A program made the translations under genes and the position numbers. 64,000 bases of DNA from Flavobacterium ginsenosidimutans. GTDB lineage: Bacteria > Bacteroidota > Bacteroidia > Flavobacteriales > Flavobacteriaceae. Of this stretch, positions 35,403 through 44,907 are shown in pieces. The notes under the pieces are model-generated. The model did no database searches. It saw nothing but the letters and a program-made list of their open reading frames with translations, and had not been told where the DNA came from. Each line of letters begins with the position of its first letter. Position 1 is the stretch's first letter. The stretch is taken from assembly GCF_003254625.1 (NCBI RefSeq), contig NZ_QJRJ01000079.1, positions 248,001-312,000 of the forward strand, given 5' to 3'.

Positions 35403-37436
35403 ATGAAAGTATTAGATTTTCCGTTAGTAAAAATTACAATCGCCTTTATATTGGGCGTTATCGCTTCCTATTATTTGCATTTCCCTATTTCAACGATACT
35501 TTTTTCGTTATCATTCTGCTTTATATTATTTTGCATAGCATATTTTCTCAATTTAAAGCATAATAATAAATCTATTCTTTTCGGACTTTCTGCTTATTTT
35601 TTATCCTTCTGCATTGGCGCACTAACTCTTCTGAGCCATACCGAGAATCTTCAGAAGAACCATTATTTTAATTGTAAAATTGCTTTTGAAAAACCACAAA
35701 TTGTTACTTTAATTTTAAGAGAAAAATTAAAAAGCAACGATTATGCTGATCGCTATATTGGTCTAATAAAAACAATTTCTGGAAAGACTTATTCTGGAAA
35801 AATAATTGTAAACGTCCAAAAAGACAGTAGTATAAATCATTTAATCATTGGAAATACTATTAAAGTCAAAAACACTTTACAGCGAAACAAATCAAATAAA
35901 AATCCGAATCAATTTGACTACAGCAAATACTTGGCAGACAAACAGATTTATGCTCAAATCTATTGTCAAAAAAATGAAATTCTAGTAAATAAAACTATTC
36001 AAAAAGACATTTGGTATTACTGCGCCAAACTGCATTCAAGAATAATTTCAAATCTCGAAAAATCAAAATTCAGCACATCTGAAATGAATGTTGCTTTGGC
36101 TTTAATTTTAGGTCAACAACAGGAAATTTCGCAAGATATAATCCAAGATTATCAATATTCTGGAGCTACACATATCTTATCTGTTTCGGGGTTGCACGTG
36201 GGCTTTATAATGCTTTTTATCACTTTTATTCTTAAGCCAATTCCAAATACGAAGAAAGGATCTTTTTTTAAACTTGCTTCAATTCTAATATCATTAGCAG
36301 GATTTGCTATTATTTCTGGTTTATCACCTTCAGTTCTAAGATCTGTTGTTATGTTTTCTTTTGTTGCAATTGGAAATCATTTGCGCAGAAACGGCAATAT
36401 CTATCACACTTTATTAGTTTCTATTTTATTGATATTACTCTTTGAACCTTATTTTTTATTTGATGTTGGTTTTCAATTGAGTTACATCGCCCTATTTTTT
36501 ATTCTTTGGCTACAGCCAATTCTAAAAAACATCTACAAACCAAAAAATAAATTAACGGTTTACATTTGGGAAGCATTGACAGTTTCTTTCGCGGCGCAAA
36601 TTGGCACTTTACCGTTATGTTTATATTATTTCCATCAATTTCCAGGTTTATTTTTCGTGACGAATATTATCATACTTCCTGTTCTATCGTTTATAATGAT
36701 TGCTGGAATTGTGGTTATGCTTATTGCAATTTTCACCAGTCCTCCACTGTTTATAACCATGATTTTTGAGAAAAGCATTTACCTCCTAAATCTAATGATT
36801 CACGCAGTTGCTTCAATCGATTCTTTTGTAATACGAGATATCAGCTTTAATTTTTATCATTTAATAGCCATTTCATTCTTTATAATATTCTCTATTATTT
36901 GGGTTAAAAAGCCAAACTATAACAAACTAATATTTCTGTTTACTTCCATCATTACTGTTCAACTTGCTTTTATTTTAACTAAAATACAAGTCGAAAATGA
37001 AGAAGAATTGATTGTTTATAATGAGAAAAAGAACACGCTCATTTCTGAACGTATCGGGAGAAACTTGACACTTTTTACCCGAGATACTGTTATCAATAAA
37101 AAAGAAAACAATAGAAATGTGAATTCATACCTTGTAGGCAACTCAATTACTTTGGACCAAGTAAAAGGACTTAAAAATTTACTCTATTTCAAGAAATCAA
37201 GAATTTTAATCATTGACAGCACTAAAATTTATTCAAGCAAACTAAAGCCAGACATATTAATTCTTACTCAAGATCCTAAAATAAATTTGGATAGATTACT
37301 AAAAGATATACAGCCAAAAATTGTTATTGCCGATGGTTCTAATTCAAAAACAATTCAGAAAAATTGGAAAATTAGCTGTTCCAAAAAAAATATCCCTTTT
37401 CATGCAACGAATGAAAAGGGATATTATAGATTATAA
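35403..37436 (+). CDS. comEC: ComEC/Rec2 family DNA-uptake channel protein
   Basis: A 677-residue inner-membrane protein. The N-terminal membrane segments and OB-like domain (DUF4131, about 1-190) are followed by the Competence domain (about 220-500) with GATHILSVSGLHVGF, the hallmark block, and several membrane helices. The last 150 residues sit where other ComEC proteins carry a metallo-beta-lactamase-like nuclease domain. The fold order is vaguely kept (LKPDILILTQD, PKIVIADGSN), but the HxHxDH metal motif is absent. Suggests natural DNA uptake with a non-nucleolytic C-terminal domain. Confidence 0.9.
   Translation: MKVLDFPLVKITIAFILGVIASYYLHFPISTILFSLSFCFILFCIAYFLNLKHNNKSILFGLSAYFLSFCIGALTLLSHTENLQKNHYFNCKIAFEKPQIVTLILREKLKSNDYADRYIGLIKTISGKTYSGKIIVNVQKDSSINHLIIGNTIKVKNTLQRNKSNKNPNQFDYSKYLADKQIYAQIYCQKNEILVNKTIQKDIWYYCAKLHSRIISNLEKSKFSTSEMNVALALILGQQQEISQDIIQDYQYSGATHILSVSGLHVGFIMLFITFILKPIPNTKKGSFFKLASILISLAGFAIISGLSPSVLRSVVMFSFVAIGNHLRRNGNIYHTLLVSILLILLFEPYFLFDVGFQLSYIALFFILWLQPILKNIYKPKNKLTVYIWEALTVSFAAQIGTLPLCLYYFHQFPGLFFVTNIIILPVLSFIMIAGIVVMLIAIFTSPPLFITMIFEKSIYLLNLMIHAVASIDSFVIRDISFNFYHLIAISFFIIFSIIWVKKPNYNKLIFLFTSIITVQLAFILTKIQVENEEELIVYNEKKNTLISERIGRNLTLFTRDTVINKKENNRNVNSYLVGNSITLDQVKGLKNLLYFKKSRILIIDSTKIYSSKLKPDILILTQDPKINLDRLLKDIQPKIVIADGSNSKTIQKNWKISCSKKNIPFHATNEKGYYRL
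37390..37424 (-). terminator. Terminator of a minus-strand gene embedded in the comEC 3' end
   Basis: A perfect 14-bp stem ATATCCCTTTTCAT / ATGAAAAGGGATAT with a 7-nt loop. On the minus strand it is followed by eight T (with one intervening A), so it terminates the gene at 37439-37888 while encoding the last residues of ComEC on the plus strand. Confidence 0.75.
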
Positions 37437-37438
37437 TT

Positions 37439-37888
37439 TTATTCTGGATTTAAGATCGAATTTGATTCGGAGATCCAGGCTTTGACACCTGATGACACAT
37501 AAGCAATGAGTCCTAATTTATTAAAATTGGTTTTCCCTTTTCTAACTGTAACTTCGGAAAAACACACTTGCGGAATTTCTTCAATACCTAAAGCATTCTT
37601 TAACATTAAGTTTTGTTCTTTGGTTGCATCCGGAATTGAAGGATCTGATAAGTCTAGTTTTACCAAAATAACATTTTTACGAGACCACTCCTCAAAATCT
37701 TGAGTAGAAAAAATCTCATTTTGCAGTTGCGGACTAACGCCTTGACCAGTGAAAAAGATCAATAATGGCATTCTTTTTTCTGCACTTACAGCAACAGCAT
37801 CATTAATATCTGTTCTCCAAGTTACAGTCTGCGCATTGATAAAAAAAGGACTTAATAATAGTAGTAGGATAAGTAGATTTTTAGGCAT
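37439..37888 (-). CDS. Thioredoxin-fold protein without CxxC, paralogue 1
   Basis: 149 residues with a signal peptide (about 1-20, ending INAQ) and a thioredoxin-like fold aligning with the intact paralogue at 38817-39284. The active-site WCGWC segment is replaced by a shorter GQGVSPQ, losing both Cys. The cis-Pro loop is kept (IEEIPQVCF) and has a new Cys three residues after the Pro. It cannot be an ordinary disulfide reductase. A periplasmic binding or chaperone-like role is possible; unknown. Confidence 0.8.
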   Translation of the reverse strand: MPKNLLILLLLLSPFFINAQTVTWRTDINDAVAVSAEKRMPLLIFFTGQGVSPQLQNEIFSTQDFEEWSRKNVILVKLDLSDPSIPDATKEQNLMLKNALGIEEIPQVCFSEVTVRKGKTNFNKLGLIAYVSSGVKAWISESNSILNPE

Positions 37889-38076
37889 ATAATTTTGGTT
37901 TTGGTTATGTTAATAAGGTCTAAAATAATACAAAAACAGCATCCGATGAACTTTTTAATCAATTAAAAACCAATATTTAAGCATTAAAATTAAATTGACA
38001 ATAAATTGACGTTTTTTTAATAAATGTGAAATAAACACTAATAAAAATAATCAAATTTTCGATAGTGTTTAAAAAA

Positions 38077-38106
38077 AATCCCTTTCTATTAAAACAGAAA
38101 GGGATT
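38077..38106 (-). terminator. Terminator after thioredoxin-like paralogue 2
   Basis: An 11-bp stem AATCCCTTTCT / AGAAAGGGATT followed on the minus strand by eight T. The stretch 37889-38142 otherwise holds only AT-rich sequence. Confidence 0.85.
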
Positions 38107-38142
38107 AAAAAAATTAAAATAAAAGTCAAATGAAATCCTTAA

Positions 38143-38595
38143 CTATTCTGCCGGATGCAAAATCGCGTTCGATTCTGCAATCCAAGCTTTTGCTCCGCCA
38201 GGTTTATAGGCAATTTTGCCTAAAGCACTGAACGTTGTTTTATTTTTTCTGATAGAAGCCATTGCGTAGCAAACTTCTGGAAGATCTTGAACTCCAAATG
38301 CGTTTTTCAATTTTGCATTTTGTTCGCGGTCACTATCTGAAGCATTCATGTCAGATAAATCTAATTTTACTAAGACCACGTTATCACGCGACCAAACAGC
38401 AAAATCAGGCGTTTTAAAGATTTCGTTTTGGAGATTTTCTGGTACACCTGAGGCAGTGAATAAAATCAACATTGGCTTTTTCTGTTCATTACTTATAGCA
38501 ATAGCATCTGTCATGTTTGTTCTCCATGCTAGATTTTGTGCTTGCATCATAAATGAACCTAAAAAAAACAGTAGGATAAGTAATTTTTTAGTCAT
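38143..38595 (-). CDS. Thioredoxin-fold protein without CxxC, paralogue 2
   Basis: 150 residues with a signal peptide (about 1-19, ending MMQAQ). It is closely similar to paralogue 1 through the shared blocks LQNEIF, VWSRDNVVLVKLDLSD and AWIAESNAIL. The active site is reduced to TASGVPENLQNE, the same length loss as paralogue 1, so both derive from one ancestor that had already lost the CxxC. It also keeps the post-cis-Pro Cys (LPEVCY). Has its own terminator. Confidence 0.8.
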   Translation of the reverse strand: MTKKLLILLFFLGSFMMQAQNLAWRTNMTDAIAISNEQKKPMLILFTASGVPENLQNEIFKTPDFAVWSRDNVVLVKLDLSDMNASDSDREQNAKLKNAFGVQDLPEVCYAMASIRKNKTTFSALGKIAYKPGGAKAWIAESNAILHPAE

Positions 38596-38761
38596 ATAAA
38601 TTTGGTTTTGGTTAGATTAGCAAGACGAAATTAACATTATATTTTAATTATCCAATTTTTATTGACACAAAAAATACATTATGTGTTTTTTTATCTATAA
38701 TAAAATACAAAATACGCAAACACCCCCCACAAACCAAAGAATTTTTCTTACTAAACAACAA

Positions 38762-38795
38762 AAAAGCCTCTTACAATTCGTAAGAGGCTTTTCTT
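38762..38795 (-). terminator. Terminator after the thioredoxin gene
   Basis: A 13-bp perfect stem AAAAGCCTCTTAC / GTAAGAGGCTTTT with a 5-nt loop; A-rich on the left, giving a T-run on the minus strand. Confidence 0.85.
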
Positions 38796-38816
38796 ATTTT
38801 TATTTAAATTTTAAAC

Positions 38817-39284
38817 TTATGATTTCTTTGGATGAACTATTCCTTCGGCAACAGTCAACCAAGCAGATGGCCCACCTGCAACATATCCTGTTTTACCAAG
38901 ACCTTTAAAATTAACTCTTCCATCTTTAGTTTCTGCACTTGTGAAGAAAATAGTTGGAAATCCTTGAATTGCAAAAGCTTGCTGCAATTCGTTATTCTGA
39001 CTTTTAAGTTCTGGAGTTTGAGGAACAGATCTTGGATAATCTAATTCTACTAAAACTACATTATCTGTTGCCCATTTTTTAAACTCAGCAGTTTTTAAAA
39101 CTTCATTTTGCAAACGAATACACCAACCACACCAATCGCTTCCTGTAAAGAACATCAACATAGGTTTTTGTTCTTTATTACTTACAGCAATCGCTTCTCT
39201 TACATCTGTGTACCATTTTAATTCTTGCGCTTGTAGATTAGCTGCGCCAATTAAAAACAAAGCAATAAGTACTATTTTTTTCAT
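38817..39284 (-). CDS. Periplasmic thioredoxin-family protein with intact CGWC
   Basis: 155 residues with a signal peptide (about 1-20, ending LQAQ) and a thioredoxin fold with the active site DWCGWCIRLQ (Cys52, Cys55) and the cis-Pro loop GFPTIFF. Probably a periplasmic disulfide reductase or isomerase. It is the only redox-competent member of the three-gene family at 37439-39284. Each of the three has its own terminator, so they seem to be separately transcribed. Confidence 0.9.
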   Translation of the reverse strand: MKKIVLIALFLIGAANLQAQELKWYTDVREAIAVSNKEQKPMLMFFTGSDWCGWCIRLQNEVLKTAEFKKWATDNVVLVELDYPRSVPQTPELKSQNNELQQAFAIQGFPTIFFTSAETKDGRVNFKGLGKTGYVAGGPSAWLTVAEGIVHPKKS

Positions 39285-39335
39285 AATGAGAAATTTTCCA
39301 CAAATTTACATAAAATCAGATTGCAAAATACACTG

Positions 39336-40820
39336 CTATTTTACTTCTTGCATTAATTTTTTAATTACAGGCGAAAGTGCAATTAAAACAACTCCTGCAA
39401 CAAGAGAATAAATAGCCAGTTGATAGTAACCTTCTGTATAAGATTGCAATTTAGACAATAAAGTATCTCCTGTATTTGATCTTGAAATTTCAGCTCCTAG
39501 TTTCCCAGCAAACAATTGTCCGAATGCTGCAGCTAAGAACCACAATCCCATCATCATTCCAAATAATCTTTTTGGAGATAATTTTGTAATAATAGACATT
39601 CCAATTGGCCCTAAACAAAGCTCACCAATTGTTGTAACTAGATAAGCAAACGTAAATACATTCAAAGAAGCAATTCCTTTGGCATTAGCAAAAAATCTAG
39701 TTAAATAGAAAATGTAAAATGAAGCTGCTAAAAACAAAAATCCAATTCCGAATTTGATCAATGTATTTGGCTCAATTTTCCTTTTCCCCATCCAAATCCA
39801 CAATAAACCAATCAGCGGACTTAATACAACAACAAAGAAAGTATTAGAACTGTTGTTAATTATATTTGGATCGATTGTAAAAAACAATAATTTACTATCT
39901 AAATTATCTTTAGCAAAAAGAGATAAAGATCCTCCACTTTGTTCGTAAATCGCGTTAAATAATAAATAGAAAAAGACAAATAAGAAAGCTGCAAAAAGCT
40001 TTTTCTGAAGTTTAATGTCTCCTAATTTTATTAATTCATACGAAAAATACGTAACTGCAATTATACCAATCGTATACATGAAATAATCCGTATAGTCGGT
40101 ATTTTTAACCATTATGAAGATAAACGGAATACTTAAAAGCGAAAGGACATATACAGCAATTTCACGGATTCTTCTTGTAGATGGTTTTAAATCTAATAAT
40201 GGAGAATCTCCAATTGGACCTAAATATTTTTTAGTAAACAAGAATGTGATCAATCCCAATAACATTACCAAAGCTGCCGATAAAAAACACAATTGCCATG
40301 AATAATATTTTCCTAAATAAACACATAAAGCACCTCCAAAAAGACCTCCAACATTGATTCCCGCGTAAAACATTCCGTAACCCGCATCTCTTCTTCCATC
40401 ATCTTCTTTGTACAACTCTCCAACCATTGATGAAACGTTTGGCTTAAAAAAACCTGTTCCAATAATAGAGAAAGCAATTCCGTAGTAAAACATTTCCTGT
40501 GGAGAAAAAGCAATCAAAAGATTTCCAAGAATCATGACGATTGCTCCGAAAAATAATGATTTTTTAAATCCTAAAACTTTATCAGCAAAAATACCTCCGA
40601 CAAAAGTAAAAGCATATACAAAAGCCTGAATAGCTCCATATTGTAAATTGGCATGCTCATCTTTTAAAAAAAGCTGATCTACCATAAAAATGGTAAGAAC
40701 ACCACGCATTCCGTAGAAACAGAAACGTTCCCACATTTCAACAAAAAACAAGTACCACAATTGCTTTGGGTACTTGCCTTCGAAATTTTGAATTTCTTCT
40801 AGAGTAATTTTGTTTTCCAT
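39336..40820 (-). CDS. Peptide MFS transporter (POT family), copy A
   Basis: 494 residues from the ATG at 40820; an earlier in-frame GTG at 40835 would overlap the upstream gene. A proton-coupled oligopeptide transporter with about 12-14 membrane segments. Signatures are FVEMWERFCFYGMRGVL (the ExxER motif region), GFFKPNVSSMVGELY and AGYGMFYAGINVGG. It lies 4 bp after copy B and next to a DPP4-type peptidase, which suggests joint peptide use. Confidence 0.94.
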   Translation of the reverse strand: MENKITLEEIQNFEGKYPKQLWYLFFVEMWERFCFYGMRGVLTIFMVDQLFLKDEHANLQYGAIQAFVYAFTFVGGIFADKVLGFKKSLFFGAIVMILGNLLIAFSPQEMFYYGIAFSIIGTGFFKPNVSSMVGELYKEDDGRRDAGYGMFYAGINVGGLFGGALCVYLGKYYSWQLCFLSAALVMLLGLITFLFTKKYLGPIGDSPLLDLKPSTRRIREIAVYVLSLLSIPFIFIMVKNTDYTDYFMYTIGIIAVTYFSYELIKLGDIKLQKKLFAAFLFVFFYLLFNAIYEQSGGSLSLFAKDNLDSKLLFFTIDPNIINNSSNTFFVVVLSPLIGLLWIWMGKRKIEPNTLIKFGIGFLFLAASFYIFYLTRFFANAKGIASLNVFTFAYLVTTIGELCLGPIGMSIITKLSPKRLFGMMMGLWFLAAAFGQLFAGKLGAEISRSNTGDTLLSKLQSYTEGYYQLAIYSLVAGVVLIALSPVIKKLMQEVK

Positions 40821-40824
40821 TTTA

Positions 40825-42516
40825 TTATCTAACACCGTGCATCATTTTTTTCAGTAAAGGAGTCAAAGCAAATAATATAATTGCCGCAATACCAGTTAAT
40901 CCAACAAAAACCATAAAAAATTCAAATAAATTATGGATTTCAAAACCAGCAAATTTTGGATTATGATCACTTATGTGATTATCTGCTAATATTTTTAATT
41001 GATCTGCAGTAGGAGTAACTGTTTTATCTAAAATTGGTTGCAAATCAACACCAAACTTTTTGGCTTTCACAAATTTATCACTAGTTGCAGGCAATATTGA
41101 ACCTAATGTTCCAGACAAAGCGTATCCAGCTGCATTTGACAAAAAGAAAACACCAAACAATAATGATGCAAAACGTTTTGGAGATAATTTACCAACTAAT
41201 GACAATCCGATAGGAGACAAACATAATTCAGCAAAAGTATTAAGCAAATACAATAAAATCAACCATTTAACACTTAACAATCCTGAAGTCCCCAAAGATT
41301 TAAATTGATATGCCAACATAAAAAAACTGATAGTAATTATAGCCAATCCAACCGCTAACTTCACTGGAGAAATTGGCTCTTTACCCTTAGCTCTTAAGTA
41401 ATCCCATAATATACTAAATGGTAATGCAAAACCAAAAACAAAAATTCCATTAAAAACTTGAACCATTGACGCTGGCATCTCCCAACCAAACATAAATGTT
41501 CTGTCCGTTTGATTTGCCGCAATAAATGTCAAAGAAGAACCTGCTTGCTCAAATGTAGCCCAAAAGAAAATAATAAAAAACGACACAATATAGACCACAA
41601 GAATTCGGTCTCTTTCAATTTTTGTCAAAGATGAATCTGAAATAATTAATCCCGCTAATGTCAAACCACTAGAATAAATTACAGGAAAAATTAAAGTTTG
41701 AATAAAATTTTCTCCATGCAATAAAAATCTAAATAGAAAAAACAATGCAACAAATGCTACTACTGCAATTATCAGAGCTTTAGTAGAAAACACGGCTTTT
41801 TGTGCTTCTCCTTCTTCAAAATCCGATGCTATATTTTTAGACGGCAAACCTCCTAATGGTCTTCCATCTGGACCCACAACATATTTATCCTTTAAAAAGT
41901 AAAAAACAATAGTTCCTAAAAGCATTGCTACAGCCGCTGCTAAAAATCCCCACTTAAAAGCATGAACATTTTGAACTCCGTTAACCACTCTATCACCTAA
42001 AAATGGGCAAATTGATTGTCCAAAAAATGCTCCTAAGTTAATTCCCATGTAAAAAATAGTAAAAGCAGTATCCAATTTTGTTTTTTCCTGTTTTGGATAT
42101 AAACTTCCTACCATACTGGAAATATTTGGCTTAAAAAACCCATTTCCAAAAATAATCACTCCTAAACCAGCCCACATAAATATGTTTGCCGTACCCATAT
42201 CTTCACTAAAAATGCTTCCACTTGTAAACAAGCACAGCTGTCCTGCAGCCATCATTAAACCTCCTAATAGGATACAATTTCTATTTCCAAAAAAACGATC
42301 GGCAATAAAACCACCTAACATTGGTGTTAAATAACAAAGTCCAAGGAAACCTCCATAAATTAAAGAAGCCTCTTCTTCTTTCATTAATAATGAATTTACA
42401 AGAAATAAAGTCAATAAAGCCCGCATTCCATAAAAATTGAACCGCTCCCACATCTCCGTTCCAAACAATACCCAAAGCCCTTTTGGATGTGCAGTTTTTA
42501 CTTGAGTTTCTCCCAT
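40825..42516 (-). CDS. Peptide MFS transporter (POT family), copy B
   Basis: 563 residues with the same POT signatures (GTEMWERFNFYGMRALL, GFFKPNISSMVGSLY, DTAFTIFYMGINLG) and extra length in the middle and near the C terminus (a soluble loop around 480-525, VKAKKFGVDLQPILDK). Upstream partner of copy A with a 4-bp gap. Probably a di-/tripeptide symporter; the two copies may differ in substrate. The gap to the peptidase gene is 37 bp, so all three likely form one transcript starting at the peptidase. Confidence 0.94.
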   Translation of the reverse strand: MGETQVKTAHPKGLWVLFGTEMWERFNFYGMRALLTLFLVNSLLMKEEEASLIYGGFLGLCYLTPMLGGFIADRFFGNRNCILLGGLMMAAGQLCLFTSGSIFSEDMGTANIFMWAGLGVIIFGNGFFKPNISSMVGSLYPKQEKTKLDTAFTIFYMGINLGAFFGQSICPFLGDRVVNGVQNVHAFKWGFLAAAVAMLLGTIVFYFLKDKYVVGPDGRPLGGLPSKNIASDFEEGEAQKAVFSTKALIIAVVAFVALFFLFRFLLHGENFIQTLIFPVIYSSGLTLAGLIISDSSLTKIERDRILVVYIVSFFIIFFWATFEQAGSSLTFIAANQTDRTFMFGWEMPASMVQVFNGIFVFGFALPFSILWDYLRAKGKEPISPVKLAVGLAIITISFFMLAYQFKSLGTSGLLSVKWLILLYLLNTFAELCLSPIGLSLVGKLSPKRFASLLFGVFFLSNAAGYALSGTLGSILPATSDKFVKAKKFGVDLQPILDKTVTPTADQLKILADNHISDHNPKFAGFEIHNLFEFFMVFVGLTGIAAIILFALTPLLKKMMHGVR

Positions 42517-42553
42517 ATTATTCGCTTATTTAATTAAGTATAAAAGATTTAGA

Positions 42554-44725
42554 TTATAGATTTTCTTTGATGAAATTAGTCATTTTATTATATAGCTGAA
42601 CTCTAGTTTTTCCGCCATAAATACCATGATTTTTATCTGGATAAATTTGAGAATCAAATTGTTTATTTGCTTGAATTAAAGCTTCCATCATTTGCATCGA
42701 ATTCTGAACGTGAACGTTGTCATCAGCAGAACCGTGAATCAATAAAAATTTACCTTTCAGTTTATCAACGTGATTGATTGGTGAGTTTTGATCGTATCCG
42801 CTAGCATTTTCTTGTGGAGTCTGCATATATCTTTCTGTGTAAACACTGTCATAAAAACGCCAGTTTGTTACTGGAGCTACAGCAATTGCCATTTTGAAAA
42901 CATCATTTCCTTGGAAAATGCAATTAGAAGCCATAAAACCTCCAAAGCTCCATCCGAAAATTCCAATTCTAGCAGGATCAACATAAGCATAAGAACCAAT
43001 TACTCTAGCAGCATCGATTTGATCTTCTACCTCATATTTTCCTAATTCTTTTTGAGTTACTTTTTTGAAATCTGCTCCTTTAAAACCTGTTCCTCTTCCA
43101 TCAACACAAGCTACGATATAACCTTGCTGAGTAAGAGATACAAACCAATAATCATCAGAATTGTTCCAATCGTTATTTACTTGCTGAGATCCAGGACCAG
43201 AATATTGGTACATTAAAACTGGATATTTTTTTGAAGGATCAAAATCTTTTGGTTTTAAAATCCATGCATTTAATTCATTTCCTTTTGCCGTTTTTAGAAC
43301 AAAAAATTCTTTTGCAGGAAGGTTATAACCTTTCAATTTATCAGCAAGAGCTTGATTGTTTTCGATAACCTGAATTTCTTTTCCTGTTTTTGACTCATTT
43401 AAAGTATAAGTCGTAGGTACTAAATTACTTGAGAAAGTTGTAATGAAATATTCGAAGTTAGGGCTGAAAGTTGCAGCGCTTGTTCCTGTTTTTTTAGATA
43501 AACGTAATTTGTTTTTTCCGTCTAATCCAATTCTGTAAAGATCTCTATTGATTGAACCATTTTCTGTAGATTGGTAGAAAATAGTTTTTGTTTTTTCGTC
43601 GAAACCGTAGTATGAAGTAACTTCCCAGTTTCCTTTTGTAATTTGATTTTTAAGCTTTCCTGTTTTGTCATATAAATAAATATGATTAAAACCATCTTTT
43701 TCGCTCGTCCAGATAAAACTGTTATCTTTTAAGAAAGTTAAATTATCTGTTACATCAACGTAAGCTTTATCTTTTTCATTTAAAACTACTTTTGCAGCGG
43801 CAGTATTTCCATCAACAAACAATAAATCTAAATTATCTTGATGGCGATTTAAAACTTGTGCAGAAAGAACATTTGCATTATTTGTCCATTGTAAACGAGC
43901 AATGTAGAAATCATTATAATTACCTAAATCAACTTTTTTTGTTGCTCCAGCAACTACATCATATATATGTAATGAAACTTCTGAGTTTTTCTCTCCTGCT
44001 TTAGGATATTTAAAAGTTTCGATTGTTGGATACAAATCTTTCTGAAATATTGACATTGAAAACTCAGGAACCTGGCTTTCGTCAAAACGAATATAAGCTA
44101 CTTTTTTACTGTCTTTGCTCCAGTCAAAAGCACGAACAAAAGCAAATTCTTCTTCATAAACCCAGTCCGTAATACCATTTATAACAGCATTCTTTTTACC
44201 ATCTGTTGTAATTGCCACAGCTTTTTTAGCAGCTACATCGTAGACATATAGGTTATTTTGTTTTGCGTAAGCGATTTTTGTTCCGTCAGGCGAGAAAGTT
44301 GGTTCTTGAATTTGAGAGTCAACCAATTTTGTCAATGTTTTCCCTGCGATATCATAAACGAAATAATCTGCAGTAAAAGAGTGACGGAAAATTTTGTTTG
44401 AATTACAAGCGATTAGCATCTTTTTTTCAGAAGCATCAAAAGTATAACCATCAATTCCGCCTGCAAGTGCTGCAAAGTTTTTTGTGTCAATTAAATTCGA
44501 AACTTTCTTTAAAGTTGCAAAATCATACAAATCAACCTGCATACTTCTGCTAGCCTGATCGACATTTAAAACAGTATATTGATTCGTATTTTTTAAGGAT
44601 TGCATTTGGTCCATTCCTTTTGCTCGAAATGTTCCGCCGTAAATATTATCGATAGTGATTTTTTGTTGACCAAAAACGGTCGCGACTAGAAATAAAAGTA
44701 TTACAGTAATTCTACTTGTACTCAT
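42554..44725 (-). CDS. S9 family peptidase, dipeptidyl peptidase IV type
   Basis: 723 residues from the ATG at 44725 (MSTSRITV), which starts a signal peptide ending FGQ; a longer in-frame reading adds a hydrophobic, unlikely N terminus. A beta-propeller domain (DPPIV N-terminal, about 80-430) is followed by the alpha/beta hydrolase with the nucleophile in FGWSFGGFMA, Asp in GSADDNVHV and His in DKNHGIYGG. It releases N-terminal dipeptides, often X-Pro, in the periplasm. The two POT transporters directly downstream fit uptake of its products. Confidence 0.93.
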   Translation of the reverse strand: MSTSRITVILLFLVATVFGQQKITIDNIYGGTFRAKGMDQMQSLKNTNQYTVLNVDQASRSMQVDLYDFATLKKVSNLIDTKNFAALAGGIDGYTFDASEKKMLIACNSNKIFRHSFTADYFVYDIAGKTLTKLVDSQIQEPTFSPDGTKIAYAKQNNLYVYDVAAKKAVAITTDGKKNAVINGITDWVYEEEFAFVRAFDWSKDSKKVAYIRFDESQVPEFSMSIFQKDLYPTIETFKYPKAGEKNSEVSLHIYDVVAGATKKVDLGNYNDFYIARLQWTNNANVLSAQVLNRHQDNLDLLFVDGNTAAAKVVLNEKDKAYVDVTDNLTFLKDNSFIWTSEKDGFNHIYLYDKTGKLKNQITKGNWEVTSYYGFDEKTKTIFYQSTENGSINRDLYRIGLDGKNKLRLSKKTGTSAATFSPNFEYFITTFSSNLVPTTYTLNESKTGKEIQVIENNQALADKLKGYNLPAKEFFVLKTAKGNELNAWILKPKDFDPSKKYPVLMYQYSGPGSQQVNNDWNNSDDYWFVSLTQQGYIVACVDGRGTGFKGADFKKVTQKELGKYEVEDQIDAARVIGSYAYVDPARIGIFGWSFGGFMASNCIFQGNDVFKMAIAVAPVTNWRFYDSVYTERYMQTPQENASGYDQNSPINHVDKLKGKFLLIHGSADDNVHVQNSMQMMEALIQANKQFDSQIYPDKNHGIYGGKTRVQLYNKMTNFIKENL

Positions 44726-44870
44726 TACAATTAATTTAAATATAAAAAAGAGCCCAATTTTAGTGAAAAAAATAAACATAATACACATTTTAAGTGTTAA
44801 ATGTTAAAAAAAATAACGATTGCGGAGTTCTGTATTTTAAAATAGATTTTAAACAAATCTCTTAAAATGG

Positions 44871-44878
44871 TATATTTG
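44871..44878 (+). promoter_or_regulatory. Putative -7 box for the HMG-CoA reductase gene
   Basis: TATATTTG fits TAnnTTTG, 29 nt before the ATG at 44908. Confidence 0.5.
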
Positions 44879-44907
44879 CCGCAACATTATTATTTAATAT
44901 ACTGAGA

